64,000 nt of DNA from CAWBRT01 sp963832785 (lineage in GTDB: Bacteria > Acidobacteriota > Terriglobia > Terriglobales > Acidobacteriaceae): NCBI GenBank assembly GCA_963832785.1, contig CAWHVF010000007.1, positions 186,001 to 250,000 of the forward strand, written 5' to 3'. Below, piece after piece: positions 24,380 to 31,765 of the stretch (the first letter of the stretch is position 1; every line of letters begins with the position of its first letter). A program made the translations under genes and the position numbers. The notes under the pieces are model-generated. The model saw only the letters and a program-made list of their open reading frames with translations, did no database searches and was not told the DNA's origin.

Positions 24380-25570
24380 CTAGGCGAAGAACTCACCCGG
24401 CATTCTCGTCAGGGTACGGGAAGGGAGCGTGTTGCCTGCCTGCCGCGGCGCCAAGCTGCCGGGCGAGATCTCCCTTCGCGTGATACAAAGCTTAAGCGCG
24501 CGTTCCATGCTGCGCAACTCCAACACCTCGGCGCCGGAGACCAAGGTCGATGCGAGTCCGCACGCGCCCGCACGCCCAGTCCGGCCCACGCGGTGAATGA
24601 AATCTTCCGGCAAGGCGGGGAGATCGTAGTTGATGACGTGCCTGATATCCTGGACGTGCAATCCGCGCGCGGCCAGGTCGGTTGCCACCAGCACCCGCGT
24701 GCGTCCTTCCTCAAAGCTGTTCAGGGCGGCGGTGCGTTGCGACTGGGTGCGGTCGCCGTGGATCATGGCGGCCGCGAATCCATCCCGTGCCAATTGCTTG
24801 GCGAGCCGCTCCGTACCGCGCTTGGTGCGGGCGAATACCAGCGTCCGTCCCTCCTCGTTGTACAGCAGGTGCCGCAGCAGGTCCGGCTTTTGCATGCCGC
24901 CGACCTCGAAGGCCTGCAACTCGACGGAGTCGGCTGGCTTCAAGGTTGATCCCAACGCGATGCGGATGGGATTGCGCAAGTACTGGTTGACCAGTCCCGC
25001 CACCGACTGTTCCAGCGTGGCCGAAAAACACAGGGTCTGTCGCTGCTGCGGCAGGGTGGCGAGAATGCGCCTGATCGCCGGAAGGAAGCCCATATCCAGC
25101 ATGCGGTCGGCCTCATCGAGAACGGCAAGGCGCACCTGGCGCAAATCGACCAGCTTGCGGCCCAGATAATCTTCCAGACGGCCGGGAGTGGCGACCACCA
25201 CCCGTGCACCAGCGCGGATGGCCTGCAATTGCTTCTTTTCGGCGAACCCCCCTATGACCAGGGCTGCCGGGCCCAGCTTGTTGCCGCGAAGCTGTTCGAA
25301 CTGCTCGTGAATCTGCATTGCCAGTTCACGCGTGGGGATCAGGATCAGGGCGGCGACGTTTTGTCCCGTGCTGTGTTCCAGCGCTTCCATGATAGGAACG
25401 AGAAACGCCAGCGTCTTTCCGGTCCCGGTCTGGGCGGTCGCTACGAGATCTTTCCCTGCCAGTGCCGGGGGAATCGCCGCGGTCTGGATGGGAGTAGGAG
25501 TGAGGAATTGTGCGGCGGCGAGTCTTCGTTGTACTGCCGCCGACAAAGGAAGTTCTGCAAAAGTTGTCAT
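24380..25570 (-). CDS. DEAD-box RNA helicase (RhlE-type)
   Basis: This 396-residue protein contains all helicase core motifs: Q-motif 'FLTPTPIQTAAIP', Walker A 'AQTGTGKT', 'PTRELAMQI', 'TPGRLEDYL', DEAD in 'VLDEADRMLDMGF', 'SAT' in 'CFSATLEQ', then domain 2 with 'LVFARTKRGTERLA', 'VATDLAARGLHV' and 'HRVGRTGRAG'. It ends shortly after the core, so it has no RNA-binding extension. Such helicases unwind structured RNA during ribosome assembly and at low temperature. It is the upstream gene of the minus-strand set containing the small helical protein, receiver-like and RRM genes. Confidence 0.93.
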   Translation of the reverse strand: MTTFAELPLSAAVQRRLAAAQFLTPTPIQTAAIPPALAGKDLVATAQTGTGKTLAFLVPIMEALEHSTGQNVAALILIPTRELAMQIHEQFEQLRGNKLGPAALVIGGFAEKKQLQAIRAGARVVVATPGRLEDYLGRKLVDLRQVRLAVLDEADRMLDMGFLPAIRRILATLPQQRQTLCFSATLEQSVAGLVNQYLRNPIRIALGSTLKPADSVELQAFEVGGMQKPDLLRHLLYNEEGRTLVFARTKRGTERLAKQLARDGFAAAMIHGDRTQSQRTAALNSFEEGRTRVLVATDLAARGLHVQDIRHVINYDLPALPEDFIHRVGRTGRAGACGLASTLVSGAEVLELRSMERALKLCITRREISPGSLAPRQAGNTLPSRTLTRMPGEFFA

Positions 25571-25776
25571 GCGAATCGTATCTTCTCTTTTCTTCTACTT
25601 TTCTGAGGGGCGTCTCGCGAGACGCAGAGAGGATGCGAATTCGCGAAGCTGTAACCAATGCCGCTCGAAATGGCTCTGGGCTGATCGGACGGAGGGCAAA
25701 AAGAGGCAGGAATAACCGGAGGCTGCCGGCAAGACTTACCCGGTGCGCGCCAAACGTGATCGCACGTTGAAGTTGC

Positions 25777-25807
25777 GGAAGTCCCCTGTGTTGCACCCGG
25801 GACTTCC
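25777..25807 (-). terminator. Hairpin downstream of the cold-shock gene
   Basis: GGAAGTCCC (25777-25785) and GGGACTTCC (25799-25807) form a 9-base-pair stem with a 13-base loop, 16 bases past the stop of the cold-shock gene. There is no clear T-run on the minus strand after it, so termination or mRNA stabilisation are both possible. Confidence 0.45.
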
Positions 25808-25822
25808 CGAAAATAGATTGAA

Positions 25823-26023
25823 TTAGGCAGGCTGAACGTTCTCGGCTTGCAGGCCCTTCGGCCCCTTGGTCACACTAAACTGCACCCGCTGACCCTCTTG
25901 CAGGCTGCGGAATCCGCTGGACTGGATGGCGGATTGGTGAACAAACACATCTCCGCCACTGTCGCGGGTGATGAACCCGTAACCCTTGGCGTCGTTGAAC
26001 CACTTCACGGTTCCTTGTTCCAC
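25823..26023 (-). CDS. Cold-shock-domain protein
   Basis: This 66-residue single cold-shock domain starts 'MEQGTVKWFNDAKGYGFI'. RNP1 (KGYGFI) and RNP2 (VFVHQSAI) are intact, and the C-terminus is 'GPKGLQAENVQPA'. It binds single-stranded RNA/DNA as a chaperone. It is divergent from rpsU and convergent in function with the helicase and RRM genes downstream on the same strand. Confidence 0.95.
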   Translation of the reverse strand: MEQGTVKWFNDAKGYGFITRDSGGDVFVHQSAIQSSGFRSLQEGQRVQFSVTKGPKGLQAENVQPA

Positions 26024-26337
26024 TTTTCTTATTCCTTTTCCTTAAACTGAATTGTGCCGAAGGTTGGGAGAGACTGAGGCTGCTGGGCAACGACAAACCG
26101 ACAGGCCAAACTCATATCGCGCGTCAAACTTCCGTACAGCTTATATATTACCACGACTAGCCGCGATGCAGAAGGGCCGTAAGCGGCCTCAGCGGCTTTG
26201 CCCTCAATAATGGCCTTAGCGCTGGGTGGCAGGCCGGTCACGACGGCCGGTGTTCCGCGTGCGATTACGGATGAAGATCGGGTCGCAATGCAGTATGCTG
26301 AGAACAGCCCAATCCGGGCCGGTAAGGGGGCGATGAA
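26024..26337. other. Divergent leader region of the cold-shock and rpsU genes
   Basis: These 314 bases must hold the promoters and 5' leaders of both genes. An AT-rich TTATATATTA lies at 26140-26149. I see no well-spaced -35/-10 pair and no independent gene. Confidence 0.45.
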
Positions 26338-26538
26338 TTGGCAGAAGTTCGATTGCAGGAGGGCGAGTCTCTGGAAAACGCCCTGCGTCGGTTCAAGCGG
26401 AAGGTGCAGCAGGAAGACATCATCCGGGAAGTAAAGCGGCACTCCTACTACTTGAAGCCGGGCGAGAAGGCGCGCGTGAAACAGGCACTGGCACGCAAAC
26501 GTGCCCGCAAAAAGAACCGCAGGGAACGTGACGCATAA
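26338..26538 (+). CDS. rpsU: 30S ribosomal protein S21
   Basis: This 66-residue protein has the S21 sequence 'AEVRLQEGESLENALRRFKRKVQQEDIIREVKRHSYY' and a strongly basic tail (KRARKKNRRERDA). The start is TTG with AGGGGG 7 bases upstream; no in-frame ATG exists at the correct place. S21 joins the 30S platform near the anti-Shine-Dalgarno and affects initiation. Its placement opposite a cold-shock gene fits a translation-under-stress neighbourhood. Confidence 0.93.
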   Translation: MAEVRLQEGESLENALRRFKRKVQQEDIIREVKRHSYYLKPGEKARVKQALARKRARKKNRRERDA

Positions 26539-26716
26539 CCGCTATGACGACACGATCACAGACCAGGACTCGGGGGCTGGTGTCCGAACCCAAGGCCCGC
26601 TACGGGCGGCCGGCGACCTCTCCCCCGGCTCTTTTCCGGCCTGGGTGTGGTTGGCATTGTCCCCAACGGCCCGCCAGTTGGACACGAGCCTGGATCTTCC
26701 GGCGAACTGACCAGCG

Positions 26717-27298
26717 GTGACCATTCCGCGAGGAGGGACCACGAGGACAACCGAAGACCTGACGTGTGCGCTTAAGGCGATACCAAACTCGGCCGACGAG
26801 AAAAGCATCCTGCTGCTGGACGCGAATGACCAGAGCCGCGATAGCCGCGCCAAAGCCCTGCGGGACCGCGGGCTCGATGTGGATTGTGCCGCCACCGCGG
26901 AGCAGGCACGGGCCTTGTGGACCCCGGGGTCCCATGAGCTTGTGCTCATCGAATTCCGGAATGCCAGCCCAGCGGTGCACGAGTTCTACGATGAAGTGCG
27001 CCTTCAGCGGAAGAGGCAGAAGTTCGGGTTTTATGTCAATCAGGCGCCTCATCTGACCCGATCCTACCGCCAATGTGAGTCCACGCCGGCACAGATCGAA
27101 GCTCCGGTAACAGGTACGCCTCCTCCCGGCCAGGGTGAGGCCGAGCACGATAAGACGCAGCCGGGGTTGAGAGAAGCGGCAAGACAGATCGCCACGGTCA
27201 GGCGGCTTATTCACCCGGTGAGTACACCCGGACGCCAGGAGCTGCTCGGCGTTCCCGTTTTGGAGGCGATGAGAATCGCGCGTTGCCCCCTGCGATAG
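26717..27298 (+). CDS. Receiver-like protein with Glu at the phospho-acceptor position
   Basis: 193 residues from GTG 26717 (weak ribosome site). The core 'KSILLLDANDQSRDSRAKALRDRGLDVDCAA' is clearly paralogous to the receiver-like protein at 23422-24018. At the strand-3 phosphorylation position it has Glu ('HELVLIEFRN') instead of Asp, so it is probably not phosphorylated and may mimic the active state. The C-terminal half is not recognisable. It stands downstream of rpsU by 178 bases on the same strand. A partner role in RNA or stress control is only an inference from location. Confidence 0.6.
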   Translation: MTIPRGGTTRTTEDLTCALKAIPNSADEKSILLLDANDQSRDSRAKALRDRGLDVDCAATAEQARALWTPGSHELVLIEFRNASPAVHEFYDEVRLQRKRQKFGFYVNQAPHLTRSYRQCESTPAQIEAPVTGTPPPGQGEAEHDKTQPGLREAARQIATVRRLIHPVSTPGRQELLGVPVLEAMRIARCPLR

Positions 27299-27331
27299 CC
27301 GTTCCAGCAGACTGCATTGATCAGGTGGAAC

Positions 27332-28006
27332 ATGGGACAGGTACTACCAACCCGCAACTTGATTCCGTCAGCGCAGCCCACCGAATGGATTGACATATCC
27401 GTACCCATCTACGCTGGGATGGTACATTGGCCCGATGATCCATCCATCGAGATCGACGCCATTACGCACCTGGAGCGGGGCGATGTCTGCACTGTTTCGG
27501 TGCTCAAGCTGGGCGCTCATACCGGGACTCACATCGACGCCCCCGCACACTTTCTGCCGGGCGGCTCAGGGACGCATGCGGTTCCTCTGCACAGCCTGAT
27601 TGGACATGCACGTGTGATTGAAATCAAAGATCGTGATGCGATCAAGGCAGCAGAACTTCGCCAGCATAACCTCGGCCCATCCGAGCGGCTGCTGTTCAAG
27701 ACATTGAACTCTCAACGATGCTGGAACAGCCCGCAGTTCGTAAGCCAATTCACGGCAATTTCTGAAGACGCCGCTTCGTACCTGGCCGAACTAAAGATAA
27801 TGACTGTCGGAATCGACTATCTATCGGTGGGCAATCCTGAAGTGCATCGAATTTTACTCGGAGCCGGCATTACCATCGTTGAAGGGCTGAACCTGGCAGA
27901 GGTAAGCCCTGGTCACTACGATTTAGTTTGTCTTCCATTGAAAATCCTGGGGGGCGATGGCGCGCCGGCGCGAGCGTTACTGAAAACACACGCTCCGCTT
28001 GGGTGA
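27332..28006 (+). CDS. Cyclase-family (kynurenine formamidase-like) metal hydrolase
   Basis: This 224-residue protein has the signature 'HTGTHIDAPAHF' (HxGTHxDxPxHF), the metal-binding motif of the cyclase/formamidase family, plus 'DISVPIYAGMVHWPDDP' and a C-terminal 'LVCLPLKILGGDGAPARALL'. These enzymes hydrolyse N-formyl-kynurenine, isatin or related amides and lactones with Mn or Zn. ATG 27332 has AGGTGG 5 bases upstream and is preferred over TTG 27317. No kynurenine-pathway neighbour is present, so the substrate is open. Confidence 0.85.
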   Translation: MGQVLPTRNLIPSAQPTEWIDISVPIYAGMVHWPDDPSIEIDAITHLERGDVCTVSVLKLGAHTGTHIDAPAHFLPGGSGTHAVPLHSLIGHARVIEIKDRDAIKAAELRQHNLGPSERLLFKTLNSQRCWNSPQFVSQFTAISEDAASYLAELKIMTVGIDYLSVGNPEVHRILLGAGITIVEGLNLAEVSPGHYDLVCLPLKILGGDGAPARALLKTHAPLG

Positions 28007-28142
28007 AACAGCAAGAGGCAACGGGCTGCTTTGGCGTCGCAACTGGCAGCACCGCTCCGTGCCCCGAACTTTAGTTAAAGGCGACCGAGTTCTCTCAGGC
28101 GCTGCGGCTCATCACAAGCATTTGAAATCGTGGCGCGCGTCT

Positions 28143-28478
28143 TCATGGTTGTTTACGACTGTCTCCGGGAGCTAACGGTATTGTACGACTCCAATAAAAC
28201 TGCTCTCCTTCGAGCAGCTCCAGCCCGATGTGGCCCTTCAACTCGTTGCCTCCCACCCACCTGACGCGGAATTTAGCCTTGTTGTCTTGGTGATTTATCT
28301 GAAGGACAGAACCGGACTCAATGGGGTGGCAAATACCCCGAAGTCGAACTCCCGTTCTCGTCAAATCAACCGTGATAGCGTCCTGTTCGAAGGGTCTGCC
28401 GTCGGTGTCTATGCCCCACACTCGGACTATCAGCTCAAGCTGAAATCGTTCTTCTCGCCGCCTTTCCATATATCGCAC
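28143..28478 (-). CDS. PilZ-domain protein
   Basis: This 111-residue stand-alone protein has 'ERRREERFQLELIVRV' (the basic RxxxR c-di-GMP motif at the N-terminus), 'ITVDLTRTGVRLRG' (corresponding to D/NxSxxG, with T-R-T-G here) and 'VRWVGGNELKGHIGLELL'. It is probably a c-di-GMP receptor, though the second motif is degenerate. GTG 28478 or ATG 28469 may be the start. The GGDEF-EAL protein at 13768-16482 is the only c-di-GMP enzyme in the window. Confidence 0.75.
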   Translation of the reverse strand: MRYMERRREERFQLELIVRVWGIDTDGRPFEQDAITVDLTRTGVRLRGICHPIESGSVLQINHQDNKAKFRVRWVGGNELKGHIGLELLEGEQFYWSRTIPLAPGDSRKQP

Positions 28479-29191
28479 GCCCCATCATCAGGCTAACAGC
28501 CACCCGGCCATGACTTAAGGTCTAGCCAGAGAATAGCGCACATACGGAAGGTCGCAACGTAACGACAGTAATGCAGCCGGCCCAATCGTCGCAGCCAGCG
28601 AGTCAATCGGGATCGGTCGAATTTAATATCGAGACAAGCACTACGAGCGGTTCAGCCCAAAGCATCACGCTTATCGCTTCAAATGTGCCTTACGGCAGCA
28701 TTTAGTTCGACTCTATCGGCGAGTGCCACCGTCCAGCCCGGGGTCCCTGGACAGCGGGCAAGCTGGATGGCCTGAGCAGTGACCTATCGTGCACAATCTT
28801 GGCGGCTTAGGACAAGGTCTAGTAACGCAGGCATAATAAAGTAGGTCGTGAATTGTTAACTGCTACATAAATAGCCGATGCCAGGCACGGTGCAAAAGCC
28901 AATACTACTGCTGCACAGACCTGCAATCAGTTGGGCAGTGGTTTTGGCGGGGGCTTTCCGCAATAGATTTGGGTCGGCTTAAGTTTGACCGCTCCGCTCC
29001 CGAACGTAGCGTATGAGTTTCGTAATTCGACACTTTTGTGCTTGACAGCATTCAGAGTTGCTGGCTTAATAGGCTCGTTTTTTCCCAAAAAATAAAGGTT
29101 GGCTTTCTTTCTGTGAGAGGATGCGCGCATCGCCCTGTTCGTCTCTTGAGAACAAAACAATAGAACGCTAATTCTCGGCCGGGAGTTCGAT
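28479..29191. other. Intergenic region, no supported gene
   Basis: 713 bases between the PilZ gene and the first caspase-like gene. One minus-strand frame of 121 codons overlaps the caspase gene and has no family resemblance or ribosome site. Local base composition is more AT-rich than flanking genes. I see no RNA gene or strong repeat. Confidence 0.5.
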
Positions 29192-31552
29192 ATGGCTAGG
29201 CGTACTGTTCTTTTGGCGACGGTGGCCTTCATAGTGTTGCCGGGCATCAGCTTCGCCCAGGCGAAGCGGGCGTTGCTAATCGGAATCAACACCTATCAGC
29301 CCGCCAGAGTTCAATGCAGCCAGCAGCAAGGCCCGACCGAAGGGCGCTTTGGGCTGGCCGCGTTGCCCAATCTTGAAGGGGCTTTGAACGACGTGCAGGC
29401 CATGCGGGATCTGTTAATCAGTCCGAAGTTCGGCTTCTCAAAGGATAGGGTTTTTATCCTTCCGGAGAAGGATGCGACCCACGATGGCATGCTGAGCGCG
29501 ATGCGGAAGTATCTGGTGGATGAACCGCAGCGCGGCGATACGGTGGTTTTCTATTTTGCCGGCCACGGCTCCTTGCGCGTGAATTCAAAGTCCAACAAGC
29601 GCAAGATCTACGTCGATCGGGTACTGACGCCGGTTGACAACACCATCGTTGCAGCCGATGCCTACAAGCAGGCGTTCGATGTTCGCGACCGCGAGATTGC
29701 GCGCATCTTCAACGCCGCTCTCGACAAAGGCGTGAAGCTGACGGCGATCTTCGACAGTTGTCACAGCGGAACCATCAGCCGCGGGCTAAGACTCAAGAGT
29801 ACCTACAAAGAGCGTTTGCTGGCCTATGATCCGCGCGATATCAACGAGGCGCCGGACACGATGCCCGATGGCACGCCGGCCGTAGCGCCGGAGGACCGTA
29901 CCGACAACCCGGCGCTGGTCTTTACCGCCGCACAACCGGATCAGGCTGCCAAGGAGGCGCCCGGCAAGGCCGGGTCTCAGCCGCACGGTGCTTTCACGGC
30001 TGCGCTCGTAGAAGCTTTGCAGGTCCTGCCGGCGAACGTGCCCGCGTCCGATATCTACAAGCGGGTGAAGGTAGTGCTTGAGAATGCGCGAATTCCCGAC
30101 CAGGATCCATGGCTTGGGGCTTCCGCCGCGCGCACGCAGCAGCCATTGTTTGGAGGCACGGCTGAATCGGGCAAGGTCCGTGCTGCAGCCCTGGGCATGG
30201 AGGGCGAAGATGCCTATCTGGACATCGGCCGCGTCGCCGACGTCGGTCCTCAAAGCCAGTTCTCTTCGCTGGTAGCCGATGCTAAAGGCAGAACGGTTCG
30301 CCTTGAGATAACGGAGCTGAAAGGCCTGACACGTTCGAAGGCAAAGGTGGTTGCGCCGGCGGGGGCCAAGGTCCAGCCAGGTGACGTCTTCGAGTTGACC
30401 AAGTGGGTGCCGGCAAAGGCGGCGACCTTATCGGTTTGGATGTGGCCGGCGAACTTGAGCCAGGATGAAATTAAAGCGGCCGCCGAGCAGGTGAAGCTTT
30501 CGCAAATCGACACTGTCGAAGATCCAGCGGAGCAACCTTGGACACACATAATCATGTGGAACGGCGAACGCTGGCTGCTGCAACCGGCCGGCAGCAGTGA
30601 AGCAGTTGATATTGGCGTGAAGCTGTCAGCAGCTTCCATCCGGGCGAAGGTTCCGGCCAGGGCGAAGGTTTGGGTAAACCTGCCGTCCTCGCGAGAGCTG
30701 GCGACAAAGTTGAGTTTGCATGACGAAGCTAACGCCGTGCAAGGCGTTGGTGCTCGTACTGCTGCCGATTACTGGCTGGCTGGTCGGTTGACAAAGGACG
30801 GCGTAGCATACGCCTGGTTCCACGCCACGGAAGTGCAGGAAGGCTCTGCGCAGAAAGGCCCGCAGGCAACAATAGCCAACCGTAGCCCGGGATGCTCTGC
30901 CTCATCCCGCTATCCCGTGCGGACCGAGTGGGTCGACGTTTCCGATGCATCGTTGGTCAATGACGGGGCCGCCGCTTTGAACCAGTACGCTTCCCGATTG
31001 GCCAAAGTGCATGGTTGGCTGAATTTGCAAAGTAGCATAACAGGAGATACGCCTTACCCTTACCGGCTGGTGTTGAAACGCCAGCCGGATAATCAATTGC
31101 TCGCCAAAGACGAGTTGGTACACGGCGGCGATCATTTGCAACTGGCGCTGCATTCCGAAACAGGTATATCTAATGTCCCCCGATGGGTATACGTCCTGGA
31201 TATCGATTGCCACGGCAAAGGAACGCTATTGTTTCCTACTGCCGGAGGTGAAAATAGATTTCCCAATCGAGCCAGCTACCAGCCTGATATTGACTTACCG
31301 AACGCCGTTGTAAAAATCCAATCGCCATTTGGAGTAGACACTCTAGTTGTTTTGACGACTTCCACACCGCTTCCTGATCCCTCCGTCTTGAACTTTGAAG
31401 GTGTGCGCGGGGGAACGCGCGGAGTTGGTTCGCCGTTGTATCGACTCTTGGATGCTACCAGTTCGGGTACTCGCGGCGCGGTTGCCGAGTTACCGACCGA
31501 TTGGGGGATTGACTACGTAGAACTACATAGCGGGAGGGAAATAGCAAAATAA
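29192..31552 (+). CDS. Secreted caspase-family (metacaspase, C14) protein
   Basis: This 786-residue protein starts with a signal peptide (residues 1-22, 'VLLATVAFIVLPGISFA'). A p20 caspase domain follows, with strand 'RALLIGINTY', catalytic His125 in 'YFAGHGS' and catalytic Cys190 in 'IFDSCHSG'. After about residue 310 comes a region of unknown fold. The C-terminus ('VPRWVYVLDIDCHGKGTLLFP', 'VDTLVVLTTSTPLP') resembles the DUF4384-type domain often attached to bacterial caspases. GGGAG lies 6 bases before ATG 29192. Export suggests action in the periplasm or outside. It lies just upstream of a second caspase-family gene in the same direction. Confidence 0.88.
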   Translation: MARRTVLLATVAFIVLPGISFAQAKRALLIGINTYQPARVQCSQQQGPTEGRFGLAALPNLEGALNDVQAMRDLLISPKFGFSKDRVFILPEKDATHDGMLSAMRKYLVDEPQRGDTVVFYFAGHGSLRVNSKSNKRKIYVDRVLTPVDNTIVAADAYKQAFDVRDREIARIFNAALDKGVKLTAIFDSCHSGTISRGLRLKSTYKERLLAYDPRDINEAPDTMPDGTPAVAPEDRTDNPALVFTAAQPDQAAKEAPGKAGSQPHGAFTAALVEALQVLPANVPASDIYKRVKVVLENARIPDQDPWLGASAARTQQPLFGGTAESGKVRAAALGMEGEDAYLDIGRVADVGPQSQFSSLVADAKGRTVRLEITELKGLTRSKAKVVAPAGAKVQPGDVFELTKWVPAKAATLSVWMWPANLSQDEIKAAAEQVKLSQIDTVEDPAEQPWTHIIMWNGERWLLQPAGSSEAVDIGVKLSAASIRAKVPARAKVWVNLPSSRELATKLSLHDEANAVQGVGARTAADYWLAGRLTKDGVAYAWFHATEVQEGSAQKGPQATIANRSPGCSASSRYPVRTEWVDVSDASLVNDGAAALNQYASRLAKVHGWLNLQSSITGDTPYPYRLVLKRQPDNQLLAKDELVHGGDHLQLALHSETGISNVPRWVYVLDIDCHGKGTLLFPTAGGENRFPNRASYQPDIDLPNAVVKIQSPFGVDTLVVLTTSTPLPDPSVLNFEGVRGGTRGVGSPLYRLLDATSSGTRGAVAELPTDWGIDYVELHSGREIAK

Positions 31553-31765
31553 CCCCTAGGTGAGCCACTCCATCGGAATGGCTTGTAGTGGCTAAAGACG
31601 CTGATTTTCAACTAGTTACGAATACGGTCTGCGCCAAGCTGGCCGGAGGTACATACTTCTTCCCTAGGGAAGCCGAGTGTGGTAAACGTAAGCAGTGTTC
31701 ATAGTAGTTGGGTAGACCGATCAACGGGTTCGGATCAGGCAGTTCAGATTCTGTGGAGTCCGACC

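Noticed and set aside
28927..29292. 121-codon minus-strand frame beside the first caspase gene
   Set aside because: It overlaps the caspase signal peptide region, shows no family resemblance and no ribosome site.
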